A DNA stretch of 64,000 bases from NCBI GenBank assembly GCA_045598105.1, contig JAZLLK010000087.1, positions 1 through 64,000 of the forward strand, read 5' to 3'. A program made the translations under genes and the position numbers. The stretch's first letter is position 1. Every line of letters begins with the position of its first letter. This DNA comes from UBA1205 sp045598105 (GTDB taxonomy: Bacteria > Bacteroidota > Bacteroidia > Bacteroidales > WCHB1-69). Of the stretch, positions 15,508 to 23,567 are shown piece by piece. The notes under the pieces were generated by a model that was not told the origin of the DNA, made no database searches, and saw only the letters and a program-made list of their open reading frames with translations.

Positions 15508-17269
15508 TTATCATCCGTTTGTTCTTCCTTTTTTTATAGGAACTATTATACTATTTGCTATTCTTATAGGTCTTTTTGCAAAATGGCTTATACAAATGGA
15601 CAAACACCAACAAAAAACTGCTCTTAAAAATATTATCAGTTTTAAAACCATTAAAGCTATATGGGAAGCTATAAGAGAATGCTTATTCCATAGAAATATA
15701 TTCCGTACTAATCCCGTATTAGGCTATATGCACCTTAGCTTTGCCTTTGGCTGGTTTTTACTAATAGTAATAGGTAAAATAGAAACCACCTTCTATAGCC
15801 GTACATTTTTTGATGAATTTTGGCTGGCCATATTCTTCCGCTACTTTGAAGATACTTCCATAAGTTTTACTGCCAGCCACTTACTTACTACCATAATGGA
15901 TGCCTGCCTGCTTTTTGTATTATCAGGTGTGTGTATGGCTATAATTAAGCGTTTTTATTCCAAAATGTATGGTATGAAAAAAACTACCAAACACACCACT
16001 ATTGATCGCATAGCCCTGGCTTCATTATGGTGTATATTTCCTTTTAGATTGCTGGCCGAAAGTATTACTGCAGGCATAAAACATAACGGAGGCTTTCTTA
16101 CTCAAACATTGGGCAATGCCCTTAGTTTTTTACCATTAGAACAAATACAACTGCCCATGTGGTGGCTTTACTCTATAGCCTTATGTACTTTTTTCATATT
16201 CATGCCTTTTACCCGTTATATGCATATATTTACCGAAGTACTTTTAATATTTTTGCGTAAATGGGGCGTTACCGAAAATAATTACAAAACAGGTTATACT
16301 TCCATAGAAATGAATGCCTGCTCCCGCTGTGGAATTTGCTTGGACGTGTGTCCGCTTAATACCGAAGCAGGTATTAATAATGTACAATCGGTATATTTTA
16401 TCAAAAATGCCCGCTATGGTACACTCACAAGCGATGTAGCCGATAACTGCCTTATGTGTGGTAGATGTTCTCAAGCTTGCCCTGTAGGACTGGAATCTAC
16501 TAAAATAAGACAAATTATGCGTAAAAAAGAGCAATTTAATAACCATGATTATTATCAATATATACCTGAAAATATAGCTGCTCATAATGAAGAAGTAATA
16601 TATTTTGCCGGATGTATGTCACATATTACTACTTCCATTCCCATAGCTATGCAACATATATTTAAGGCAGCCAATGTAAAATACTGGTACATGGATGAAC
16701 ATGAAACCATGTGTTGCGGTCGTCCTCTTATGCAACAAGGACTTGATAAACAGGCTGAAATATTAAGAAATAAAAATACCAAAGCTATTTTAGATTCAGG
16801 TATTGCTACTTTGGTTACTTCATGTCCTATTTGCTATAAATCATTTAAAGAAGAATATAACTTACCTATAAAGGTAATGCACCATACTCAATATATAGAA
16901 CATCTTATAAAACAAGGAAAACTGAAAGTAAAAAAATCAGATATAAAGGTTACTTATCATGACCCCTGTGAATTGGGAAGAGGATGTAATATATATGACG
17001 AACCACGTAATATATTGAATTCCGTATCACAATTAATGAGTGTGAAAATGGAAAAAGAAAACAGCTTGTGCTGCGGTTATAACCTGGCCAATACCAAACT
17101 GGAACTAAGTGAGCAAATGAAAATAAGAAACAATACTCTTAATAACCTTACACAACCTCATCCTGATACTGTAGTTACAGCCTGCCCTATGTGTAAAAGA
17201 GCACTGCAACACGGTACTTTAACTAATGTAAAAGATATAGCTGAAATAGTTACCGAACATATTTTATAA
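15500..17269 (+). CDS. Membrane cytochrome b-HdrD fusion (HdrDE/DsrMK-like)
   Basis: 589 residues. Residues 1-255 hold about five transmembrane helices with histidines His78, His127 and His242 placed as possible heme b ligands (NarI/HdrE/DsrM-like). Residues 274-327 carry two [4Fe-4S] motifs (CSRCGICLDVCP; CLMCGRCSQACP). From 370 on there are two CCG units: GCM at 371-373 with MCCGRP at 404-408, and HDPCELGRGC with LCCGYN. HdrD and HdrE, or DsrK and DsrM, are usually separate proteins; here they are one chain. It should link menaquinol to a cytosolic thiol or iron-sulfur partner. Last gene of the operon. Confidence 0.82.
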   Translation: MNNYHPFVLPFFIGTIILFAILIGLFAKWLIQMDKHQQKTALKNIISFKTIKAIWEAIRECLFHRNIFRTNPVLGYMHLSFAFGWFLLIVIGKIETTFYSRTFFDEFWLAIFFRYFEDTSISFTASHLLTTIMDACLLFVLSGVCMAIIKRFYSKMYGMKKTTKHTTIDRIALASLWCIFPFRLLAESITAGIKHNGGFLTQTLGNALSFLPLEQIQLPMWWLYSIALCTFFIFMPFTRYMHIFTEVLLIFLRKWGVTENNYKTGYTSIEMNACSRCGICLDVCPLNTEAGINNVQSVYFIKNARYGTLTSDVADNCLMCGRCSQACPVGLESTKIRQIMRKKEQFNNHDYYQYIPENIAAHNEEVIYFAGCMSHITTSIPIAMQHIFKAANVKYWYMDEHETMCCGRPLMQQGLDKQAEILRNKNTKAILDSGIATLVTSCPICYKSFKEEYNLPIKVMHHTQYIEHLIKQGKLKVKKSDIKVTYHDPCELGRGCNIYDEPRNILNSVSQLMSVKMEKENSLCCGYNLANTKLELSEQMKIRNNTLNNLTQPHPDTVVTACPMCKRALQHGTLTNVKDIAEIVTEHIL

Positions 17270-17466
17270 TACAAAATCATATAAATGAACCATTGTTAAT
17301 AAATAAAAATAATAAAAATAATAAAACACTAAATTTCAATAACTTAAAAAAAATATTTAAAAGGCTTATTTATAGATATATATATAAAAAAAAGGTTGCA
17401 AGTATTTTACTGTAAATATATTATAAATTATCAACATAGTAATGTTTATATCCGTTTTATAACATT

Positions 17467-17511
17467 TTAAAACATGTTCAAAACTTAGTTTTGAACATGT
17501 TTTAATTTTTT
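17467..17511 (+). terminator. Long perfect hairpin terminator
   Basis: An 18-bp perfect stem (left arm 17467-17484, right arm 17488-17505) with loop TTA, followed by TTTTTTATA. It lies about 200 bases past the Hdr-like operon and ends it. The rest of the 17270-17705 gap is very AT-rich, with homopolymer runs and no gene. Confidence 0.75.
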
Positions 17512-17671
17512 ATAAGCAAAATAATAAACAATTTTAAACTGTATAAATATCTATAACACTTATTAAAAAAAACTTTTCAACTGTTTTAACATTGTTATAT
17601 ACTATCACACTCTTTAAAAAAAATGAAATAAACCTATAATAATAACGAACATAAAATCATAAAAAATATGC

Positions 17672-17679
17672 TACCTTTG
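17672..17679 (+). promoter_or_regulatory. nadA promoter -7 element
   Basis: TACCTTTG followed by GCAACAC, 26 bases before the nadA start. Confidence 0.6.
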
Positions 17680-17705
17680 CAACACTAAAAAAAATACAAA
17701 AAAAT

Positions 17706-18620
17706 ATGAATTACAAAGAGCAGATATTAAAACTGAAAAAAGAACAAAATGCTGTAATATTGGCACATTATTACACTACCGGTGAAGTGCAGGATATAGC
17801 TGATTGTTTAGGTGATAGCCTTGCTTTGGCTCAATATGCACAGCAGACGCATGCTAATAAAATTATATTTGCCGGAGTTTATTTTATGGCCGAAACGGCC
17901 AAAATATTGAATCCTACTAAGCAGGTTTTAATACCGGATGTAAAAGCATCATGCTCATTGGCCGATAGTTGTAAAGTAGAAGATTTTAAATTATTTAAAA
18001 GTCTTTATCCTGACTATAAGGTTATTACATATGTAAATTGTAGTGCAGAAATTAAAACTTTATCTGATGTGGTGTGTACATCAGGTAATGCAGTAAAAAT
18101 AGTGGAAAGCTTTCCTAAAAACGAAAAACTGATATTTGCTCCTGATAGAAATTTAGGTAATTATATAAATAAACTTACCGGCAGAAACATGCTTTTGTGG
18201 GACGGAGCCTGTCATGTTCATGATGCCATAATGGCTATAGATGTTATAAGATTAAAAGCGCAATACCCTAATGCTAAATTTATAGCTCATCCCGAATGTA
18301 AGTACACTATTCTTCAATATGCCGATTTTATAGGTTCTACTACCCAGCTTTTATCATATATACAGCATAATGAAGCTGATACATTTATAGTAGGAACCGA
18401 AACAGGAATACTACATAAAATGAAAGAAACATGTCCAAATAAACATTTTATAATCTTATCAGCATGTAACAAATGCGGTAATGATTGTAATTACATGAAA
18501 CTTAATTCATTGGAAAATATTTATAAGTGTTTGATTTCTTCGGAAAATGAGGTAAATTTAAGTGATGAAATAATAAAAAAAGCCAAAACTTCCATATTAA
18601 GAATGTTTGATCTTTCGTAA
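17706..18620 (+). CDS. nadA: Quinolinate synthase A
   Basis: 304 residues, normal for NadA. It condenses iminoaspartate with dihydroxyacetone phosphate to quinolinate in NAD synthesis, using a [4Fe-4S] cluster. Visible motifs: AHYYTTGEVQDIADCLGDS at the start, DVKASCSLADSC around 78-89, TYVNCSAEIK, HPECKYTI, and the C-terminal ACNKCGNDC group, which together provide the three cluster cysteines. nadB and nadC are not adjacent. It has its own promoter and a shared hairpin terminator. Confidence 0.94.
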   Translation: MNYKEQILKLKKEQNAVILAHYYTTGEVQDIADCLGDSLALAQYAQQTHANKIIFAGVYFMAETAKILNPTKQVLIPDVKASCSLADSCKVEDFKLFKSLYPDYKVITYVNCSAEIKTLSDVVCTSGNAVKIVESFPKNEKLIFAPDRNLGNYINKLTGRNMLLWDGACHVHDAIMAIDVIRLKAQYPNAKFIAHPECKYTILQYADFIGSTTQLLSYIQHNEADTFIVGTETGILHKMKETCPNKHFIILSACNKCGNDCNYMKLNSLENIYKCLISSENEVNLSDEIIKKAKTSILRMFDLS

Positions 18621-18782
18621 TGTAGTCAAATATGTTAATTTAGTAAAGCACAAGTAAAAGTAATAAATTATTATATATAAAATATTTTATTTTTTTTTAC
18701 TTGAAAAAAATAAAAATATATAAATTTGTAAAGTAATATGTTTGCTATATATGTAAAAAATTATAAGCATAGCAGTATTTTA

Positions 18783-18820
18783 TTTGTTTCTGCCTTACAT
18801 AGGCAGAAACAAAATTTTTT
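18783..18820. terminator. Terminator between nadA and yifB
   Basis: Perfect 12-bp stem TTTGTTTCTGCC / GGCAGAAACAAA with loop TTACATA. A T tract follows on the plus strand; on the minus strand the tail is TTTGTTT-like, so it may serve both convergent genes. Confidence 0.75.
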
Positions 18821-18851
18821 GTGATGTAAATATAAATATTTATGTTAATGT

Positions 18852-20390
18852 TTATTTACCCCAATTTTCCCTGTCAAGGCTTCTAAAATTAATAGCTTCA
18901 CTCAAATGTTTGACATATATATTTTCACTATTATCTAAATCGGCAATAGTACGGCTTACTTTAAGTATTCTGTCATAAGCTCTTGCAGAAAGACCTAATG
19001 TTTTCATAGCTGTTTTAAGTCTGTTAGTACTTTCTTCATCTAATTGGCAAAATTTATTTACCAGTTTGGTATTCATTTGAGCATTACAATATATGCCTTC
19101 CACTTCTTTAAATCTTTCTATTTGAATTTTACGGGCTTGCATTACTCTTTCTCTTATAACGGCACTTTTTTCTCCTTTTCTTTTTTCGGAAAGTTGATTA
19201 AAGTTTACAGGTATTACTTCTACATGTAAATCTATTCTGTCCATAAGAGGACCTGATATTTTATTCAAATATCGTTGTACTGTACCGCTTTGACAGGTAC
19301 AATCTATAGTAGGATGATTGTAATATCCGCAGGGACAGGGGTTCATGGCAGCTATAAACATAAATGAAGTAGGGTATTCTACGCTCATTTTAGAGCGGGA
19401 AATAGTTACCACCCTGTCTTCTAAAGGCTGTCGCATTACTTCCAGCACCGAACGTTTAAATTCGGGCAATTCATCCAAAAACAGTACGCCGTTATGTGCC
19501 AATGAAATTTCACCCGGCTGAGGATTACTTCCACCACCTACTAAGGCTACATCAGATATGGTATGATGAGGTGCTCTAAATGGCCTTACCGTAATAAGTG
19601 AAGTATTTTTAGATATTTTTCCGGCTACGGAGTGTATTTTGGTAGTTTCTAACGATTCATGTAAGGTAAGAGGGGGTAATATAGATGGTATTCGCTTTGC
19701 CAACATGGTTTTGCCGCTTCCCGGAGGACCTATAAGTATGGCATTGTGGCCGCCTGCAGCAGCTATTTCCAAGGCTCTCTTAGTGTTTTCCTGCCCTTTT
19801 ACGTCTTCAAAATCATATTCATATTCATTCACGGAGTTATAGAATTCTTCTCTGGTATTTACCACGGTTTCGGTAAGAGGCTTGTTGTCATTAAAAAAAT
19901 CTATTACTTCTTTTATATTATCTACTCCATACACTTTCAAATCATTCACTATAGCGGCTTCTTTGGCGTTTTCTTTAGGTAATATAATGCCTTTAAATCC
20001 TTTAGCCCGTGATTCTATGGCTATGGGGAGTGCACCTTTTATGGGTTTAAGACATCCGTCAAGTGACAATTCACCCATAATTATGTATTCACTCAGGTGA
20101 GGAGCTTTTATTTGTTCCGATGCTACCAGTATACCTATAGCAATAGTTAAATCATAAGCCGATCCTTCTTTACGAATATCGGCAGGTGCCATGTTAACAA
20201 TTATTTTTTTACCGGGAATGCGGTACCCGAAATATTTAAGTGCCGAATCAATACGTTGTTCACTTTCTTTTACGGCGCTATCAGGTAAACCCACTAAGTA
20301 GAAATTAACTCCGGCATCTACGTTTACTTCCACTGTGATAGTGGTAGCATTAATGCCGTAAATACAGCTTCCATAAGTCTTTGCAATCAT
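18852..20390 (-). CDS. YifB/ComM family Mg-chelatase-like AAA+ ATPase
   Basis: 512 residues. N-terminal ChlI-type domain (GLPDSAVKESEQRIDSAL ... NMAPADIRKEGSAYDL), central AAA+ module with Walker A GPPGSGKTM and Walker B VLFLDELPEF, and a C-terminal helical domain ending in LSARAYDRILKVSRTIADL and HLSEAINFRSLDR. The cysteines around CPCGYYNHPTIDCTC are typical. In Haemophilus and Vibrio ComM is a branch-migration helicase acting in transformation. Together with the ComF- and ComEA-like genes in this window this could support DNA uptake, but all three are widespread in non-competent species. TACCTTTG promoter 30 bases upstream. Confidence 0.92.
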   Translation of the reverse strand: MIAKTYGSCIYGINATTITVEVNVDAGVNFYLVGLPDSAVKESEQRIDSALKYFGYRIPGKKIIVNMAPADIRKEGSAYDLTIAIGILVASEQIKAPHLSEYIIMGELSLDGCLKPIKGALPIAIESRAKGFKGIILPKENAKEAAIVNDLKVYGVDNIKEVIDFFNDNKPLTETVVNTREEFYNSVNEYEYDFEDVKGQENTKRALEIAAAGGHNAILIGPPGSGKTMLAKRIPSILPPLTLHESLETTKIHSVAGKISKNTSLITVRPFRAPHHTISDVALVGGGSNPQPGEISLAHNGVLFLDELPEFKRSVLEVMRQPLEDRVVTISRSKMSVEYPTSFMFIAAMNPCPCGYYNHPTIDCTCQSGTVQRYLNKISGPLMDRIDLHVEVIPVNFNQLSEKRKGEKSAVIRERVMQARKIQIERFKEVEGIYCNAQMNTKLVNKFCQLDEESTNRLKTAMKTLGLSARAYDRILKVSRTIADLDNSENIYVKHLSEAINFRSLDRENWGK

Positions 20391-20419
20391 TTTTTAATAA
20401 GTTTGATAAATTAATAGTG

Positions 20420-20427
20420 CAAAGGTA
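20420..20427 (-). promoter_or_regulatory. yifB promoter -7 element
   Basis: TACCTTTG on the minus strand, divergent from the next promoter. Confidence 0.55.
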
Positions 20428-20505
20428 CAATCTTTTTTTGTTACATAGATAATATTACGGAAAATAATTTTAGGCTAATATGAGTAATATATCAAATAAA
20501 ATGAT

Positions 20506-20513
20506 TACCTTTG
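20506..20513 (+). promoter_or_regulatory. Promoter -7 element of the anti-sigma-like gene
   Basis: TACCTTTG 38 bases before the start codon; it probably also serves ybeY and perhaps mnmG. Confidence 0.55.
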
Positions 20514-20551
20514 TAAATTATTATATATACATTAGGCAAAATAGGTAAAAT

Positions 20552-21010
20552 ATGTTTTTTTCAAAAGTTATATTAAAGTCAACTTCAGGTCAAATAACTG
20601 AGTTAGAAAAGTTTATTGATAGCATTATGCATAACTATAGTATAGAGGAGCAGTATAGAGGAGTTATAACGGTTCCATTAGTAGAGAGTGTAAAAAATGC
20701 CATAAGTCATGGTAATGGCAATGATGCTTCTAAGCGGGTAACAGTAGCTATGCAGGTGCATAATTCCAAATTGAAGTTTTCAGTGGAAGATGAAGGTAAA
20801 GGTTTTGATTATGAATTGGAAATGCATAAAAATATAGCTGAAAAAACGGGAAGAGGATTAAATAAAGTAGAGTTATTGGCTCAAAATGTAAGTTTTGAAA
20901 AAAACGGAGCTTGTATAACGTATAGTGTGGATGTACCTTTTAAGGTAATGATGCCGCAACGCACATTGAGCAAAGCACACTCTAATATATCAGTAGAACA
21001 ATATATATAG
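20552..21010 (+). CDS. RsbW-like ATP-binding (HATPase_c) protein
   Basis: 152 residues, a stand-alone GHKL ATPase domain like anti-sigma factors of the RsbW/SpoIIAB type. The N box is VPLVESVKNAISHGN (about 46-60), the G1 box VEDEGKGFD and the G2 box GRGLNKVELLAQ. The last 25 residues are an unstructured basic tail. RsbW proteins bind and phosphorylate partner proteins, but no sigma factor or anti-anti-sigma gene is next to it; in Bacteroidota it commonly precedes ybeY and mnmG, as here. Partner unknown. Confidence 0.8.
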   Translation: MFFSKVILKSTSGQITELEKFIDSIMHNYSIEEQYRGVITVPLVESVKNAISHGNGNDASKRVTVAMQVHNSKLKFSVEDEGKGFDYELEMHKNIAEKTGRGLNKVELLAQNVSFEKNGACITYSVDVPFKVMMPQRTLSKAHSNISVEQYI

Positions 21011-21014
21011 TATA

Positions 21015-21440
21015 ATGAAGTCCATATATTTTTATAATGAAGATACAGTTTTTGAATTAAAAAACAAAACCAAAATAAGAAGTTTACTTCAAATTATGGC
21101 TCAGGAAGAAAAAAAGAATATAGGTCAACTGACCTATATTTTTTGTTCTGATGAGTATTTGTTACACATGAATCAGCAGTATTTACAGCATGATTACTTA
21201 ACCGATGTAATCACATTTGATTACACGGTAAAAAATGAAATATCCGGAGATGTTTTTATATCCGTTGATAGAGTAAAAGATAATGCTAAAATATATCATC
21301 AAAAGTTTTTTGACGAAACATTAAGGGTAATATGTCACGGAACTTTGCATTTGTGTGGATACAAGGATAAATCCGAAAAAGACGAAAAACTGATGCGAAA
21401 GAAAGAAAATTATTACCTTGAAAAGTATTTAAGTATTTAA
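21015..21440 (+). CDS. ybeY: Endoribonuclease YbeY
   Basis: 141 residues. The zinc-binding signature is HGTLHLCGYKD near residues 108-118 (usual form HGxLHLxGYDH; the third His is replaced by Lys-Asp here), with the upstream DVITFDY strand and GDVFIS. It matures 16S rRNA 3' ends and takes part in ribosome quality control. It starts 4 bases after the RsbW-like gene and precedes mnmG, a usual Bacteroidota order. Confidence 0.88.
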   Translation: MKSIYFYNEDTVFELKNKTKIRSLLQIMAQEEKKNIGQLTYIFCSDEYLLHMNQQYLQHDYLTDVITFDYTVKNEISGDVFISVDRVKDNAKIYHQKFFDETLRVICHGTLHLCGYKDKSEKDEKLMRKKENYYLEKYLSI

Positions 21441-21460
21441 ATATCAGTATTTAATATTAA

Positions 21461-21476
21461 TGTTTCACGTGGAACA
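21461..21476. promoter_or_regulatory. parS-like ParB-binding site 1
   Basis: TGTTTCACGTGGAACA is exactly the reverse complement of the Bacillus-type parS sequence TGTTCCACGTGAAACA. It lies in the leader just before mnmG and forms the false ATG upstream of the true start. Confidence 0.75.
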
Positions 21477-21486
21477 TATACAAAAA

Positions 21487-23355
21487 ATGAATAATACGTA
21501 CGACGTAATAGTAGTGGGTGCGGGTCATGCCGGTTGTGAAGCTGCCGCTGCCGCTGCCAAGTTAAAATGTAAAACATTGTTAATAACAATGAATTTGAAT
21601 ACTATTGCACAAATGTCATGTAATCCGGCCATAGGCGGAGTGGCCAAGGGGCAAATAGTACGTGAAATAGATGCGTTAGGAGGTATCACGGCTAAAATTA
21701 CCGATATGTCCACCATACAATTCAGAATGCTTAATTTATCAAAAGGTCCGGCAATGTGGAGCCCCAGAGCTCAATGTGATAAAACCCGTTTTTCATTGAA
21801 TTGGGCACAGGTGCTGAGCACTATTCCAAATTTGTACATGCGGGAAGATACCGTAGTGGATTTAAATTTGGAAAACGGAGCGTATAAAACCATAGTTACC
21901 AAGTTAGGAGCAATATTTTATACCAAGGCCATAATACTTACTAATGGTACTTTTCTTAATGGTAAAATACATGTAGGAGAAGTTAATTTTTCAGGAGGTC
22001 GCATAGGTGAAAAATCCAGTAAAGGCATAACCGAAAAATTAAAGGAATACGGATTTGAATCCTATCGTCTCAAAACAGGTACTCCGGTTAGAATAGATAA
22101 GCGAACCATAGATTTTTCAAAAATGGAGTGTCAGGCGGGCGATGAAAATATAGTAGGTTTTTCATTTTATAGAACTAAAAAAATAAAAAATAAACTGCCA
22201 TGTTGGATATGTTATACTTCCACACAGGTACATGACATATTACGCAAGGGGTTTAAATATTCACCCATGTTTCAGGGAAGAATATCAGGAGTGGGCCCCA
22301 GATATTGTCCATCAATAGAAGATAAAATAGAACGTTTTTCCGATAAGGACCGCCATCAGTTATTTTTGGAACCCGAAACCGAGGATGGTATATCATATTA
22401 TTTAAACGGCTTTTCTTCTTCACTGCCCGAAGATGTACAAATAGAGGCTTTGCATAAAATAGCAGGCTTAGAAAACGCGCATGTACTCAAGCCCGGCTAT
22501 GCCATAGAGTATGATTATTTTGACCCTACACAGTTAAAAGCCACATTAGAAACCAAAATAGCGGAGAATTTGTATTTTGCCGGGCAAATTAACGGAACTA
22601 CCGGATATGAAGAAGCAGCCTCGCAGGGATTAATAGCCGGAATAAATGCAGCTTTAAAAATACAAAATAAAACTCCGTTGGTATTATCACGTGACCAGTC
22701 GTATATAGGTGTACTCATAGATGATTTGGTTACTAAAGGGGTAGACGAACCTTATAGAATGTTTACCTCCAGAGCAGAATATCGTATATTGCTAAGACAG
22801 GATAATGCAGATATGCGATTAATGCCTGTAGCCCATAGTATAGGTATGATAAACGATGCCGTATATAAAAAATATTTGCTTAAAAAACAACAAATAGAGC
22901 AGGTTGTAAAACTCATTCGGGAATGGAGTGTAGAACCGAGTGAAATAAATGCATTATTAAATGAAAATGGTTTATCACCACTTACCCAAAAAATAAAAAT
23001 GAGTCAATTATTGTTGCGTCCTCAAATATGTTTGCAACAAATAATAACAACCATTCCTTCCTTTAAACAATATATAGAAAGAAAAAAATGGAAACCTTCT
23101 GTGCTGGAGCAGGCAGAAATAATCATTAAATATGAAAGCTATATACAAAAGGAAAACGAAATGGTGAAAAAAATGCACGAGTTGGAAAAAATAAAAATTC
23201 CTGAAAATATCAATTACATGTCATTGCAATCACTTTCTACTGAGGCCCGACAAAAACTAACCAGAATAAAACCGGACACTATAGGTCAGGCATCACGTAT
23301 TCCCGGAGTATCGCCTTCCGATATTTCAGTGCTATTAATATTATTAAGAAGATAG
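21487..23355 (+). CDS. mnmG: tRNA U34 carboxymethylaminomethyltransferase MnmG (GidA)
   Basis: 622 residues from the chosen start. FAD-binding VVGAGHAGCEAA at the N terminus, then SCNPAIGGVAKGQIVREIDALGG, SKGPAMWSPRAQCD, CWICYTS, GPRYCPSIEDKI and AGQINGTTGYEEAASQG, all hallmark GidA motifs. With MnmE it modifies wobble uridines in the cytosol. The ATG at 21460 would add nine residues encoded by the parS-like site; the ATG at 21487, right before the flavin motif, fits family length better. mnmE is not in the window. The stop codon is overlapped by a second parS-like site. Confidence 0.94.
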   Translation: MNNTYDVIVVGAGHAGCEAAAAAAKLKCKTLLITMNLNTIAQMSCNPAIGGVAKGQIVREIDALGGITAKITDMSTIQFRMLNLSKGPAMWSPRAQCDKTRFSLNWAQVLSTIPNLYMREDTVVDLNLENGAYKTIVTKLGAIFYTKAIILTNGTFLNGKIHVGEVNFSGGRIGEKSSKGITEKLKEYGFESYRLKTGTPVRIDKRTIDFSKMECQAGDENIVGFSFYRTKKIKNKLPCWICYTSTQVHDILRKGFKYSPMFQGRISGVGPRYCPSIEDKIERFSDKDRHQLFLEPETEDGISYYLNGFSSSLPEDVQIEALHKIAGLENAHVLKPGYAIEYDYFDPTQLKATLETKIAENLYFAGQINGTTGYEEAASQGLIAGINAALKIQNKTPLVLSRDQSYIGVLIDDLVTKGVDEPYRMFTSRAEYRILLRQDNADMRLMPVAHSIGMINDAVYKKYLLKKQQIEQVVKLIREWSVEPSEINALLNENGLSPLTQKIKMSQLLLRPQICLQQIITTIPSFKQYIERKKWKPSVLEQAEIIIKYESYIQKENEMVKKMHELEKIKIPENINYMSLQSLSTEARQKLTRIKPDTIGQASRIPGVSPSDISVLLILLRR

Positions 23356-23369
23356 TTTCACGTGAAACA
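23354..23369. promoter_or_regulatory. parS-like ParB-binding site 2
   Basis: AGTTTCACGTGAAACA contains the 14-base palindrome GTTTCACGTGAAAC and differs from TGTTTCACGTGAAACA only at the first base. It overlaps the mnmG stop codon. Bases 23370-23555 downstream are A-rich, with no convincing gene. Confidence 0.7.
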
Positions 23370-23567
23370 TTAGTGTAAAATATTAATAATCAAGTAGTAA
23401 GTGTAATATCAAATAGCGTAAAAGATGGCAGATTTAAAAAAAACACGTTAGGAGGCACTTTTAAAAAAAAGTGGAAGAATATATCAACTTTAAGAAAAAA
23501 ATGGCTTAAATCGAATTTTTTAAGAAAACAATTAAAAAACAAATAGTTAAAGAATTTGAAAGGCAAC

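Noticed and set aside
23390..23555. Open frames in the gap after mnmG, including a lysine-rich plus-strand frame (GGTFKKKWKNIS...) and a short MADLKKTR peptide
   Set aside because: The longer frame has no ATG, the peptide has only eight codons, and the composition is that of A-rich spacer.
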